From Arachnomyces sp. PD_36 (Eukaryota; Ascomycota; Eurotiomycetes; Onygenales; Arachnomycetaceae), in the NCBI GenBank assembly GCA_032988195.1, contig JANTQE010000015.1, positions 124,001 to 188,000 on the forward strand: 64,000 nucleotides of DNA, written 5' to 3'. The position numbers and the translations under genes are program-made. The notes beneath the pieces are model-generated. The model was not told the DNA's origin. It was given only the letters and a program-made list of their open reading frames with translations, and did no database searches. Of this stretch, positions 1-13,366 are shown one piece after another (the first letter of the stretch is position 1; each line of letters begins with the position of its first letter).

Positions 1-915
1 TGTGCCATATCAAAGTCCTCTGGAAGCGCGCGTGATTTCAGCATCCTCTCTCGATCATCACTTGTGAGGCGCTTTAGTTTTGCTCGTCTGGAAAGATGTG
101 TTAGAAATGTCTACGGGGGGTCAAGCGTGTTGATGGGAAAAATACCTGTTCTGGAACCAAACTTGCACCTGCCGAGGGCTTAAGCCAGGGATTTCCCTTG
201 AGAGCCTTTCTCGGTGTGCCGCATCTGGGTGAGCCTGTCGAGTGAACTCGCTCATCAGGAACCGTGTTTGATTATGTGTAAGACTGTCATAGCTCGTTAG
301 ATTGCTATTCCCGTTAAAGACCTGTCTAATTGGTACTCACCGGAATCGCTTCATCTTCCGCTTCTCTGCCCGTCTTTCGGCGGCAGTCTTCGGTTGGTCG
401 CCGTTCTCTGGCTGCTCGTCTCCATCAGGCTCTCCCGTAGTGGCTCCAAGATCATCATCAGTCTCGCCGTGAGCCTCTTCGTGATCCGCATCAGCTGAAT
501 TGGGAGTCAATCGGTTCCTAGGGCTGCAGCTCGAGGAGCCGCTCTGCTTCGAGAGAGCCAGGTCGCTGTCGTTTATCTCACTGAGTTCCGATTTAAACGG
601 CTCCGAAGTGCAGCTGCTCTCCGAGTTATGACGATAGCCATCGCCATTGGAAGTGTTCTGACCATTACCATTTGTCCCAATGGCATACGGGAAGCTCGGA
701 TGTGATCTTGGGAGTGATGCTTTGGTGTCGATAGGAGTAACTGGAGTCCCACACCCAGGCGAGGGCGTTGGAAACGTTGTGCAGCTCCCCGACGAGTCCA
801 TTGATTGCTGAAGCTTCAACTCGTCGTGCCAGCTAGAAGCTGAGTGGGGGGACATATGAGGTGAGGAGGGAGGCGACAACAACGGCAACCGTTGGAAAAT
901 ATCAACCATTGGCAT
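1..915 (-). CDS. Homeodomain transcription factor, 5' part (3' end lies beyond the window)
   Basis: Nuclear DNA-binding regulator. Seen: exons 341-915, 146-283 and <1-87, read on the minus strand. The ATG at 915 opens a Ser/Pro-rich low-complexity N-terminus, then an acidic stretch (about residues 145-175), then a basic lead-in and the homeodomain at about residues 186-247. The homeodomain runs through RLTHNQTRFLMSEF and ends WFQNRRAKLKRL. Asn237 is the invariant helix-3 Asn that contacts adenine. Introns 88-145 and 284-340 have GT/AG ends, and the first of these splits the second Arg codon of WFQNRR. Family knowledge: homeodomains of this type include the fungal Htf1/Hox2 class linked to conidiation; assignment to that class is inference, so no symbol is given. 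The C-terminal part is missing because the gene runs off the window start. Confidence 0.93.
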
Positions 916-3900
916 CGTTTTCAGTACTGTTCTTCTTTTCCCATTCCTTGGGAGGTGTGTTTAGGGGATTGTGAGGTTTAAGATGATTTTTGGGGAAAAA
1001 CGTGTTTCTGTTAGATCCCTCCGATTCAGTTTCGAATGGTTCCGTGGAATGCGCCGTTATCAATCTGCAGGTTTCCCAGGGGGTATCGAGAGGTAGAAGA
1101 ACCAAAAATAAAAAGGGGCAGGACTGGGGGAGTAAATTCCTGCGGGGCCCCGTCCGGAGGAAGTTGCAGAGGAGGATCTGAGCTTTTTTATTTTGAGATG
1201 AAGCTGGGAAGTCGAATTCTTCTGGTCCCTTTCCTAGTTCATGTACCGCGCGCCAAAAAATTGTTGAGACAAAGCCCAGGCGTACCGCTCTGACCTTCAA
1301 GTGGAAACCGTGCTTGAGGAATGATATACTTTTTGAAAAAAGATAGCCCCTGTGTGCTTGTTATATGGAGTGAAGATGGAATATGTTGCAGGATGGAAGA
1401 AGAGTTGCTTGGTAAATCCTGGGAGGAATCCGGGGGAGGGAAGAGGATGGTAATATAAGGAGATTGAACAGTGCTTGTATAGCTATACGAGAGAGGGAAG
1501 GATAAAAAGACAGACAAGGCCCCTGCAGTGTCCAAAATGATGGTTCCACCTACTTGAAAAAAGCGCCACTTATATTGAGGAGTACACAAGGTAAAAGGCA
1601 AATACAGCTGGTGTAACGAGGTTAGACTCTGCAAGAGATTCTTATTCTGTACCGCACCTTAAAGAAAGGATGTCATGCAACCAGTAGGTAAACCCCAAAA
1701 CGAGAAAAGGTAATCACGGCTAACTTGGCGTCGAAACGTCACCGTGTTGACAAGGGGTCGGGGAGGGGGCTTGAAGGGTATTCCATACCCGGAGCCCTAA
1801 GGAAAAAGTATGAAGAATAGTAGAGATCCAGCGGCTCGGCATCGTGAGTTTGAGCCAAGATAGGGTATAATTTCTGACGGTCTTCCTACAAATCTGTTGG
1901 ATCCGCACGGAGAATTTCTGGGCTCTGGCGAGTACACGGAGCAGTCGGCCATTTCAGCCGCTGTACCAGTTCGAAGAGGAAGGGGAGAAACGCACTAAAA
2001 TCATGATCAAGGTTCACCAGAACAGGCGAAGATCAAGCAAGGGCACATCATCCTGGAACCTAGTGGGGACAGGCGAGATGCTTGATGTTTAGCCAAGAAA
2101 GAAATGGTCACACTTACACTGTCCTGTTGGAACCAAAGACATTTGTTGTGGAGAAGTGCTGCAGAGCAACCTGGGTGGTGCGCGATTCAGTCAGTGTCGG
2201 CCCTGTCGATTTCGAAGTCTGAAGGATACTTCTGGAATGCCACCGAGGACGCGAATGCTGGCCAGCTTCCGTCCTCGGTCGACCGATCTCCCCGCAAAGC
2301 GTCAATTGGTTGGCTCTTAACGGTTGAATTGCCCTCTCCACGCAACTACGAGCCTGGGGCCAGGAGACCCATCTGACGGAGATATCCACAAAGAGAGCAA
2401 GCAGTGCGCTGGCTCCATCAGGTAGGTGTTCAGCAGCCACTGAGAGGTCTGCCCACTTCCCCCGTGCAACTCTAAGCCTTACCAGGGAACCTGGAAACCT
2501 TTGGGCAGGTCAGTCGCCAGAGGCTGGAGATTCGGGAGAGAGGTGAGTAAGCCCCCCCCTGTTTCTGGAAGCCCGGGGTGTCGAGAAAAAGAAGGCCTCT
2601 CAGAGCAAGCCTCAATTTCTCCAATGGGTATCGGTGAATAAGGGCACACAGAGAGGCTAAGAGAAGAGTTACGACGATTGCGCCCTTGTTTCTGGTCATG
2701 GTCCAAGCAAGCTCGAAGTATCAAATGCGCGACTGGGCTGAATAAGAATCATAGTACCACCGGTCAACCAAGCCCTGATGCGCTGGAGGCTTTTGGTGAA
2801 GACGACAAGGCTTGATAGCGGGGTAATGATAATTGGCAGGAGGTTTTAAGGGGTGAGCCACCTGTCTCGGCAAGTTTAAAGCAAGTCACATTGACCAGTG
2901 ACCAGTGACCATTCCCCATCCACCCCCGGCCCCCGTAGTCAACCGAGCCCCAGAATAGTTTAATGCTCCAACTTCAGAAGCCACTTTTTTTTTTCTTTCT
3001 TTCGCGACTAAAACACGCCAGAGCCAGGTTCGTCCTGCCCCCTAGTAAACTCTTCCACTTCTTCACAACGATGCGAAAACGCGAGGCGGTTCCCCATGGC
3101 TAAGAGTTGACGTGTGGGCCGTTACACATGGGTGCAGGGCCATACTGAGAGAGAACCCAAGAAAATCAAGTCGAATCCGGGCCGGGAATCCATGTGTGGC
3201 TACAATCTTGACGCCATCAACAGAGAGAAACAGGGCGATCGATCGGGTTTGCGGAAACCATGACTTGTCCCCTTCAAGGACCCCGGGGTGGTCGTTGGGC
3301 CTGGCAATCTTAGTTCACATTTCAACTGCAGATCCTGGCATTGCAGAGAACAAAAATAAAAAAACACAAATCATCTGTGGTGGAAAAAAAGAAAATAAAC
3401 CAAGCAGGCGAAGGGAAAAAGAAAGAAAAAAAAGGTGGACTTCGGATTTCGACAAGGAACGGAATAAGGTAAATTAAGGATAAATCTGGTGCATCATGCC
3501 TCAATTGCTGCATTTAGTCGCAAGGGCCTCACGATTGTACGGGGTGAAGAGGGGGGTGGAGGCCAATCCACCGTCCTCCGACATGTTCAAGGTCATGCTG
3601 AAGTAGTGGAGCCCATGAAAAGAGAGAGAGAGAGAGAGAGGACTAGAAATGCCGATCTCCTTGTCGAGAGCGAGCTCTTCTCTTCGTTGAGATATCTCGA
3701 GTCTCGGGTGGCAGCAGTCATCCTCAGGTTGTAGAAGTAGCGGTAGCATCAATGCAATGAGACGTCGACCGAGTGAAAAGTACCGTACATTGACGAAGGA
3801 TTCTTCTCAACCACGATCCGCAGCAGGGTTTGTTGAACGACAGCCTACATGGACAGAAGTACTGGAGGAGTATCAGAGTGATACCTCAACTGAGAATGAG

Positions 3901-6177
3901 GGGGAAGGACGATGGTGGTTGAGTTGAGGGGGATGGCGATACAAGGGTCCTGCGTCGCCTTGTGGAGGTTTCCCCGTGATCTTGAGGATTCTTTTCTCGC
4001 TTCTTCCCTTCCTGTGGCTTGAAGATGGTGCGGTTTTGGTGCCGCCCACAAATTGGAATGGCGGGAGAAGGATGTTTTGCTTCGAAAAGAAGACTCAAGA
4101 GCTTCTGGTTCTGGGGTTCACGCTGATGAGGAGACGAGAGTTCAACCTCCCACTTATCCTCGTATTCGTAGCGTTGTTTGAGGATCGTCTCTGCAGGGGA
4201 AAAAGCGACAGCCTTCGAGTCAGGTCGTTCCATGGAAGTTCTTCATGACAAGCGAATAAAAGAGGAGGAAACGGAAAAAAAATCACAAAGATAGTTGGCT
4301 TGTCGTCTGTTCCCTCAGCCTGTCGTCCTCGCTTGCAACGACGAGAGCGAAGGAAGCACAAAAACCCTCACACAAAACTACCGAAGAAGGAAAAGTGCCA
4401 AAGCGGGGATTCTTGCATTTTTCGATTGTCCTTTCATTTCATTTTTCTGACCTTCTTTTTCTCTCTTCATGACTGGCAGTGATGGGGATTATTCGGCAGT
4501 TGGTGGTCATTATTATGGTCAGTATTATGCGATTATTCTCTCTGCTCGACGCGAGTGAGATAGGATAAAGGGGACACGGACGACAACAACAGATCTCTGA
4601 GAGTCGAGAACAGCTGCTCGATACGAATCAGGAGCTCGACTGCTCCCTCTCTTCCTGGACTATATTCGCGGTCTGACTCTTCTATTATGATATAGGGCAA
4701 CGGTTTGCTTCAATTAGGCGGATTGAGCGCATGAACCAAAATGCATAATGGACCATAATCATCACATCTCTGGGTAAAAAGAAAGGATTCCATCCGAACA
4801 TTTCATTCTTGAACTCGTCCCAACACGTCCAGCAAGCCGAACAGGATCTCTACCATAGCGTGAACCTTCGCTGCAAACGAACTGGCTGACTAGTTTCTGA
4901 CCAAAAAAAGCCAATATGGATGATCTTCCTGGGCTTGACTCGTTGGGTCAGTCCTCCGAATTCCATGAAACTTCTAGCCTGTTACTTGGATCGCGGATAA
5001 TATTCCCATTCCTTCCAGTCTTCTAGAAGGAGGATGGCGATGTTCTAAAGCTGCTGGCGCCGACCCAAAACACCAGAGAGCAGAGATTCTGTTGGCGGAT
5101 AAAATAGTGACCGCCATCCGAACGGTGGTTTCAGATTAAATCGTTTAAATCTGTCTACCGCAAGGGATAATCCACCAGGAACGCGTTGTTCGTTGGTGCT
5201 GGTCAAAGAAAATAACATGGGAGCGAAGTCAGTCGAGAAATGGAGACCGCGGCTAACGAGATAAATTCCGCAACTGTGCCCCTGTAAAGAACAAACACAT
5301 TTTTCTTAACGAGCATTATTTCAAGAAACCCCCCATTATGATCTATCATGATTTGCATATTTGCATAATAATGTACAGCGGTCTGCAATTCCCAACCAAA
5401 CCAAAGGATGCAAGTCGATAAGAATATTAAAATAAAAAAGAATCTTCAGCCGCGTCTTGAAACAGCGTAGCTTCAGTAAACCCAGCCAATGAACCCGAGT
5501 TCCACCAGGTACAACCACTGCAATCTCGGTTTCGACCTGCTGCCCTACCCGGAAGGCCCAGTCCTGTATGCAAGCAGCCAAAACTCGGAACTGAGCAGGC
5601 GTATCGTAGCCCGCAGAACAGGATATGCGGAAGCTGTGTATCTGTATGCAGACTGGAGGCGGTCAGAGACTCCGTGTCCACGCCCGTCTCCTGTGAAATC
5701 TGCTTTCACCTCCCACTGCTTATTTTCAGGTAAATTAACACCCAGAACTGATACAATCCCATATCTCCTGCGCAAACGTGTCCCAGTACACGGACTGTCG
5801 GGTCCCGGGAGCGGATTCTCACACTCTTTGGTCACAATGATAACATGATTCACGTCCTGATACCTCCCACTGTGTAGCACGGGTATGTACGTGTCGTGTC
5901 GTGTCGTTCCCCCTCGACTGTCTCGCCCAGGGCCCTGGACGGGGGGTTTCTTGTCACCATATGATCCACACTCTTCCAGTGCCCTGTTATTCCATGGAGC
6001 ACACACGGCTCCTGTCTTCCTTGATGCATCGGCCCATCGGTCCACCATTCTGGAAACATGACACAGACATCGCCGCTATTCGTGTCGCGTTCAGCTTCCT
6101 ATTCTCGGTTCCTGACCCACACCCTCAACATGGGTCAAGAGACTAGAAAATTTCCCCTGAATTTTTAGCAGCAAAAG
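916..6177. other. 5.2 kb gene-free region upstream of the homeodomain gene
   Basis: The largest gap in the window. It holds the promoter and probably a long leader of the homeodomain gene, and the 3' flank of the Hpr1 gene. Only short overlapping ORFs on both strands occur, with no domain, no consistent codon pattern and no splice-linked continuation. Visible low-complexity stretches: a T-rich run near 2984-3002, an A-rich run at 3350-3430 and an (AG)10 tract at 3621-3640. No tRNA-like or transposon-end structure was seen. Confidence 0.6.
3619..3641. repeat. (AG)n microsatellite
   Basis: About ten uninterrupted AG units, in the long non-coding region upstream of the homeodomain gene. Likely length-polymorphic between strains. 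Confidence 0.95.
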
Positions 6178-8473
6178 CTATCCCTCATTTTCAGCGGTCT
6201 CCTGTTTCTCATCTCCCGAAGGAAGCGTGGCAGTCTCAGATTGTTGTTGAGTGACGTCCATGTTCTCTTTGTTGTTCTCTTTTTGAGCGGGATCGGAAGC
6301 GTTAGTACCCGCTCCTTCCTCGGCAACTTTCGTGGACTCTTCTGCTCCATCACGAGATTGAAAGAGCGCATCGAGATTCTTGCCATTATCAATCTTTTCA
6401 AAAAGAGCAAGCTTATTGCGTGAAGCAAGTCGGAGAGTACGCCATGTCTTGCTAGCTTTTCCATTCACTGCCATTTCTTTCTCCTCGGGCGTTTGAGCCA
6501 TGTCGATGTTGAACTCATCATCAGCTATACCTCCCAAAAAGGAATCACTTGCAGGAGTGCTGAATCTGTCGAATGGTTAATGGCCATCACCCATCAATCT
6601 GCGCGGTGAAACATACCTGTCGGTTTCTTTCAATCGGCCGAGGCTTGCCATACTCTCGGCATCTGAGAGAAACTTAAGATCGAGAGACCCAAGTGGCGCC
6701 GCTCTTAATCGCTTGTTCGTGCAGACTTTTTGAGCACTTGCCTGGGAGCTAAGGTGTTCGTCGGTGGAAATGGCTGGCCTCTCTATGGGAGGACAACCCT
6801 CCGCTTTCCACCGCACCCAGTTCTTGTCCCGCGACAACACGGTGTCGACCATCCGGTAGTAAAACTTTCCTTCAAGCCCTTGTTGGAGGTAGTTCGCAAT
6901 GGCCAACTTCGTACGGGTTGCCCATTTTGCCTGATGCAGTCAGAAATAAAGACCACGGAGGTAATAGGGGCCGGGATGTGTCACTTACATCCTCATCGTT
7001 TAACACGTAGCCATAAAGTACAGATTTGTTCGTCAAATCTGCGAGTTTGGACTTTGACTTTGGGGTAAGTGATAATACAAAGTCAAGGAGAATAAGAGCT
7101 TGAACTAGAATGTGTCTTCGAAACGCGATATCGTTCACCTACTGCCGTGTCAGATATCATTTGGTTACCATGAGGCTCAATGACACACGTACCTCAAGCT
7201 CAAACAAGTCCCTGTTTGTCAAGTACTTGGGGTTGAAACTGCTCGCCATTTCCGTTCCATCACCCGTCCGCTTTCTTTTAGAACCTCTGCGGAGTTCCTC
7301 TTGTCCCTTAGCTGCACCACGGCCTCCTATAGGTGTGCGAACCTGCTGGAACGTTGAGATCGTAGCCTCGAGACCTTCTTTGAACGAAGCGAAGTGCTGA
7401 GCTTCGAAAAGCCTGGTTGGGGCGGAGAAATTCGCCTGCAAGTTCCAAAATATCGGATATAGCGTATCCATATCCATAGGTTGTTTACTATCATCCTTTT
7501 TCGTACTTGGCGTCACGAGAGATGGGGTTTTCGGTGTGTCGCCAGCTGCTTGTTTCGCTGTATCCTCTCCCGTGGAAGCTTCAGGCTTTTCGGCATCTCC
7601 AGCAGGTTCATTCGAGTCCACATCCATTGCGGAATCGGTTGCCTCGGGGGCTCCCGTCTTTTCGTCGAATGTTGTGACATTTTCGGTGTGGAACTCGCCC
7701 CTTAGGTTCACAGAGCTCTTGTCTCCAAGTGGGAAGCTTTGGAACAAGAAAATGAATACCCTCCCGCAAAATACCGTGTCCTCCGCTCTAGATAGTCTTC
7801 GAAGAAGTTCGTTGCAGGATCGGAGGATAATCAAGCTCTTCTGTTTGAAATGTTTCTGACAAGACAAAGAAAGTGGTTAGCTTTGACATGTATAACGGCT
7901 AATTCGCAGCGTCGCAACTAACAGCGGTATTCCGTTCCCTCCGCGACTCCAAGTAGTCAAACACTTTCCGGCATCCGTCGATGGTTTGGCTGTCGAGAAG
8001 CTCCTCAATGAGCCAAAATATCAATCCGGGTTCGCATTGTTCTAGTAAACCTGTCAGAGGTGCTGCAATAGTCGCCCGATCCGCCCTCTTGGGATGAGTT
8101 ATTACCATTATCGGAGAAGATAGATACAATGTCCAGTAGATTCCATATCTGAATGAATTCCGGTTCGTCGATCGAAGTCGTAGCCTAGCAATATCAATAT
8201 CCATCACAGTAACTCCCGGAATTGGAGCCGTACCAGCAGGTCGTAGAACTTCTCGCGAAATGCGGTTTCAACAGCTGCGTATTGAGCTTGCTGGTTTTTC
8301 CCTCCAGCAACACCGTCCTTGATCTTTTGTACCCGCCATAACGTCTCCCCCAAATCCGCATCGGTTAACGGAGGTTCGATGTCTAAGTCCTGTTTGGCTT
8401 CCGCTGCCTTTTCCAAGAGTTCGCGAGCCAGAAACCGATAGGACTGGACGGACTGAATCTCTTCTCCAGCCAT
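6178..8473 (-). CDS. HPR1: THO complex subunit 1 (Hpr1/THOC1)
   Basis: Nuclear subunit of the THO part of TREX, which couples transcription elongation to mRNP packaging and export and limits R-loops. Model: exons 8234-8473, 8106-8184, 7923-8041, 7193-7855, 6989-7138, 6617-6930 and 6178-6565 (1953 nt, 650 aa), all introns 49-67 nt with GT/AG ends. The length is close to human THOC1. Diagnostic efThoc1-type segments are CEPGLIFWLIEELLDSQT, ILRSCNELLRRLSRAEDTVF and GRVFIFLFQSFPLGDKS. A basic KRKR patch and an acidic Gln/Glu-rich tail follow. Exons 1-3 are small and the first intron (8185-8233) is only 49 nt, so the 5' junctions are the least certain part. It is divergent from the Aquarius gene, 443 bp away. 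Confidence 0.93.
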
Positions 8474-8916
8474 ATTCGGTGGCCGTCCTGTGGAATGTTT
8501 TGGTGCTGGTCTGGACTTTCTCTGTCTTGAAGCTTTTTCGGGGAGCTTTGCTGGGGCTCTGCGGAATTAAACGCAGACGCTAATACGGTGAATCACACAA
8601 TCCAAGAGCGCAACTTTCATTGTTCCAGGAGCCTCAGGACTTTCAGAATAAACTATCGCATTTCTTCATCGCAATTGATAGTGTTTTTGTGCTTGGACCT
8701 TCTTTAGCTTCTGTTAAAAGTAGAAATGAAAGAAATCAAATTTCCAGAGAAAATTGAAGGGATTGAACATGAAGTTTTAAAAATCCAGATTATGTCATAC
8801 ACGGCGCTTATCGGCCGGAGCGGATTTTCAAGTGCGCCGGAAATGCTTGTTACCCGCGTTGAAAGTGAAAGTTGACCGATAGATTTCTAGATTGTGATGA
8901 CCGCAACCTCATAAAG
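8474..8916. promoter_or_regulatory. Shared divergent promoter of Hpr1 and Aquarius genes
   Basis: 443 bp separate the two start codons. No TATA box or recognised operator stands out; an A/T-rich block lies at about 8640-8790 and a GC-rich block at 8812-8845. Shared control is inferred only from spacing and orientation. Confidence 0.5.
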
Positions 8917-11900
8917 ATGGGGTCACAGACGCGTCCCACGATGGCGCATAGCCTAGAGACTCGCCCGACTGTGAGAGACCTGCAGGATGATAATCACTGG
9001 GTTGGTCTGGCCAAAAAACACTGGTTGGGGGACAAGCAGGGGCGCAAAGTGAAGCAGGATACCATTAAGAAAGAGCTATGGGATGTCCTGGAAGCTGAGG
9101 GTTTTACTTTGCATTCGCTGTTGATTTTGGAAAATTTGCATATCTTGGAGAAGTGAGTATTCCGTTGGGGAAATTGCGGTTCATTTCTAACAGCTGTATA
9201 GCCTTCTCTGGCCGAATTATACCGAAGATTCTTCGAACTATCATGTCCTGCTTATAGCTGTGATCGTGGGCATAAAACAGCGGGAGCATCTACCTATATG
9301 GGGTATGTCAATTCCGCTTTCCGAGATTCATATGCCGTAGCTAACCCGGTAGCAGAACACTTCACAGAACGGCCAACTGAGTTTTCCAATCTCTTCCGAC
9401 GCGTACTCTCCCTAAACCTCGATGTTACATTGCCGACCCGGTCACGGATATACCTCCTGTCGTTTATTATCAGCGCCTTCCAGTCATTAGAAACTGCGCT
9501 GGTTCGGAAGGAGTGCGCTCCCCTTGTCTCAGTCTCGATATGGCATAATCTGCAAAGTGAGGAAGCTAGGGCGGGGATCCTTGAGAAAGCTGCAATCTTG
9601 AAGAAGGCGTGGCGGGCCGCTTCAAAACGATATGATGCGGCTGATGAGCCGGCCAAGGCCAGGATCAGGTTCGATCGGTCGTGGCTATATTCGATGATGC
9701 TCGACTTTCTACAACGCTTAAACGGACCGGAGAAAGATGCAGCTGATAACCTGAGATACTGCGAACGTTTCATGGAATTCCTCGTTGATCTGGACAGCCA
9801 GCTGCCTACTAGACGCTATGTAAATACGCTGTTCAAGGATCTAAACCTCATCCCGGTCATTCGTCTCTCAAAGCTCTACAACAACGAGGAAAACGCCCTT
9901 TTCCGAGATTTCTACTCCCTCCTGAGGCATTTCGTCAATTTCGCCATTGAGGATTATACAGGCCAGCAACTATCTCCACAAGCTGTCTATGATGCCCATT
10001 GCGACGAACTCGCAAGGCTTCAGCGGACAGCAATAAAACATTTCAAAGACAAATTGACGATTCTTGCCCTTTCGAACTATGGGTCCATCGATCAACGCTC
10101 GGAACTCGAAAGTCATTTATCATCTTTGGAAGATCGAGAGTTAGAGAACCTCTGTTCTCTTTTGGGCTTCCGAACGTCTTATCCCAAACAATCGCAAATT
10201 CACCCTGACCGGCAGCTTTTCCTGGAAATGATTGTGGCTTCCTTTGAGCGTCGTCCGTCTTTCCAAGAGGCTGCGTCCGAATTAAGCGTTTTGCCGACTG
10301 AAGATGCGCTGTACGAACCTGCTCTTGTTCGAAATGAAATCTATGATGGCTCAAGACCTCTGGCAATACCGAAGCTCAACCTGCAATATTTGAGTCTTGG
10401 GGATTTCTTGTGGCGCTCATTCTTACTCTATCGATCAGAAGCATTCTTCGAAATTCGCAAGGACATGGAAGCCATAGTCAAGCGTATGCAGCCTCGCCTC
10501 AATCGAGATAGAGAGGTCCTATTTGACGGATTTTCTAGAATGGCTGTTCCTATAACAAAGCCTGCTATCATCGATGTTGCTCCGCCCAAAGTAGGTTCTG
10601 ACAAGCCTGCTATAGCTAGGGCTGAAATTTCCCTCGACGTGTCTCGTTTAGGCGACCATGTTCGACGAGAATGGGAGGCACTGCGACCAGATGACGTTGT
10701 ATTCTTACTCGCAATCCAGCCGAAGAATCCGTCCAAAATTCTCTTGGCAGGGGGGAACACTGACCTTGATCCAAACAAGGAGATTGGTCTCACTCATGTT
10801 CGCACAGCTGAAGTTGTGCAAATCCTTGACGAAAACGGGCGCCAACTACGGGAATCTGACCCTAGTCAGTCTAATGGCTATACCCATAAACCGCGCCTTC
10901 GTAGGATCCTCGTGAACCTGGATGCCGCAGCGTATAAAGCAGACAATGAGAGGCTAACCAAAGGCAAGGCTGACATATACAGTTCAATTAATGTCATTGC
11001 GCGACGAAGGGGGCGAGAAAATAACTTCAAGCCCGTTCTCGAAACCATGCAAAACCTGACGGTTGCCGATACGAATCTTCCATCCTGGTTTCAGGAAGTT
11101 TTCCTTGGCTATGGCGACCCAGCTGGGGCAAAATACACAGAACTCGCTAATAAGGTGAAGTCACTCGATTTCCGAGATACCTTTTTGGATTGGCAACATC
11201 TCGTGGGAAGTTTCCCGGGCAAGATCATCGAACCAGCTGGCGAAGAGACATCAAGCTTTGGCCCACCATATGTCCTCGATACTATCGAGGAAGCTGTCGA
11301 GACAGAGCCTCCTAAGCAGTCAAGGAAAAGACGGCGTGACCAATTAGAACCAGCGCGTGCTGCTACGCCGAGCTCGATAAAGGTGTCGACATACCAACCT
11401 CCGAACCCGGGCCCTTACCCAGTCGATGCCCCTAAACTCAACAAAATCCGATTCACACCGGCCCAAGTTGATGCTATTAACTCAGGTTCTCAGCCGGGCT
11501 TGACGGTCATCGTTGGTCCTCCAGGGACAGGAAAGACAGATGTGGCCACTCAAATCATCAGTAATATCTATCACAATTTCCCGACCGAGAGGACTCTACT
11601 AGTGGCCCATAGCAACCAGGCCCTAAATCAGCTCTTCCAGAAAATAATCGCTTTGGAGATAGACGAACGCCATTTACTACGACTAGGACATGGCGAGGAG
11701 GAACTTGATACTGAGACAAGCTACAGCAAATATGGGCGAGTGGAATCATTCCTAGAGAATCGTGCGAAATACTTGGCTGAGGTAGATCGCTTAGCTTATT
11801 CTATCGGGGCAGAGGGTGCGCACGGGAACTCGTGTGAGACAGCCGATTATTTCAACAACGTTTATATTCAACCAGCCTGGTCAAAATACTGGGACAAAGT

Positions 11901-13366
11901 ACAGTCAGAGGAAGTTCCTAAAGAGGAGATTATCCAATCGTTCCCATTCCATAACTTCTTTTCCAACGCACCTCGGCCCGTATTCGACCCCGGATCGTCC
12001 CGGGAAGTCCTTCTCGACTCTGCTTCTGGTTGCCAACGTCACATCGACAAGGTATTCTCGGAGCTCGAAGATATTCGTCCATTTGAGATCCTACGACTCC
12101 AAAGAGACAAAGCGAACTATCTTTTAGTGAAGGAGGCGAGGATAATTGCCATGACTTCCACCCATGCCGCGATGCGCCGGGAAGAAATCGCTGGCCTTGG
12201 TTTCCATTATGATAATGTGGTTATGGAAGAAGCGGCTCAAGTCACAGAAATCGAAAGCTTCATCCCCCTAGCTCTGCAGAACGCAAAGAACGGCGAATTA
12301 CCTCTACAACGAGTTGTTTTGTGTGGAGATCATCTTCAGAATTCCCCCATCGTCCAGAATCTCGCGTTTCGACAGTACGCGAATTTCGAACAGAGCCTTT
12401 TCTTGAGGCTGGTGAGATTAGGTGTTCCAACCATCAACCTCGATCAACAAGGTAGATCACGGGCAAGTATTGCTGAGCTTTTCAAGTGGCGATACAAGCA
12501 GCTCGGCAATCTACCGGCCATCGAGACAAATCCGGAATTCCAACAAGCCAACGCTGGGTTTCAGTTCGACTATCAATTTATCAACGTCCCAGACTACCAT
12601 GGAGTGGGAGAGAGGGAACCCTCCCCACATTTCATTCAAAATCTAGGAGAAGCGGAATATGCTGTTGCTATCTATCAATATATGCGACTCCTAGGCTATG
12701 ACGCATCAAAAATATCCATTCTCACAACTTACGCTGGGCAAAAGGCTTTGATCAAGGATGTATTAAACCACCGATGTGCGAAGAATCAAATGTTTGGCCT
12801 GCCTAAGATCGTGACAACCGTGGACAAGTATCAAGGAGAGCAAAATGATTGTAAGTACATGTTTCCCCCCACTTGGGGATAAATACGAACCACGAGAGAA
12901 CAAACACTAACAGAGAATAAATGAAGATATCATCCTCTCCCTCACGCGAACACGAACGGTTGGCTACCTTCGTGATGTCCGCCGCCTCACAGTCGCATTA
13001 TCTCGCGCGCGCCTTGGTCTCTACGTCCTCGGCCGCCGGGAAGTCTTTGAGTCCTGTTACGAACTCAAGCCCGCGTTCGATATACTAACTCAGCGCCCCG
13101 ACAAACTCATGCTTTACCCTGGCGAAATGGCTCCTACCGAACGCTCCATTGACGAGAATGTCGAGGGAACTCCAATGGAAGGTGTCGAACATTTGGGTCA
13201 GTACGTTTTCGAAATGGCACAAGCTAAGATGAAGGCTTTGGGTGAGAAGGGCGCTGTGGTGGACACTATTGATAACATGGGTCCTGTGGATGAGGACGAG
13301 GTCATGCTTGGGACAGTTGATGAAGAGGAGGAAGAGGAAGGCGTACCAGATGGAGTTGGCGAGTAA
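8917..13366 (+). CDS. cwf11: Intron-binding helicase Aquarius (Cwf11-like)
   Basis: SF1 (Upf1-like) RNA helicase of the spliceosome intron-binding complex. Model: exons 8917-9152, 9202-9302, 9356-12850 and 12927-13366 (4272 nt, 1423 aa), near the family length of about 1300-1500. The start is the first in-frame ATG (8917); 8941 is an alternative. Order: helical N-terminal Aquarius region (PTEFSNLFRRVLSL), beta-rich middle, then helicase core with Walker A GPPGTGKT at about 833-840, DEAQ-like Walker B (VVMEEAAQ) at about 1070, and motifs V/VI across the last intron (TVDKYQGEQND, then VALSRAR). The tail is acidic. Intron 2 ends in a TAGCAG double acceptor that would add one Ala, and intron 3 uses a less common AAG acceptor after an ACTAAC branch site. 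It could not be mistaken for Upf1 or Sen1, because the Aquarius N-terminal region is present. Confidence 0.95.

Noticed and set aside
5489..6059. Overlapping ORFs of 119 (+) and 167 (-) codons in the region before Hpr1
   Set aside because: They overlap on opposite strands, have no domain, no consistent start context and no splice continuation.
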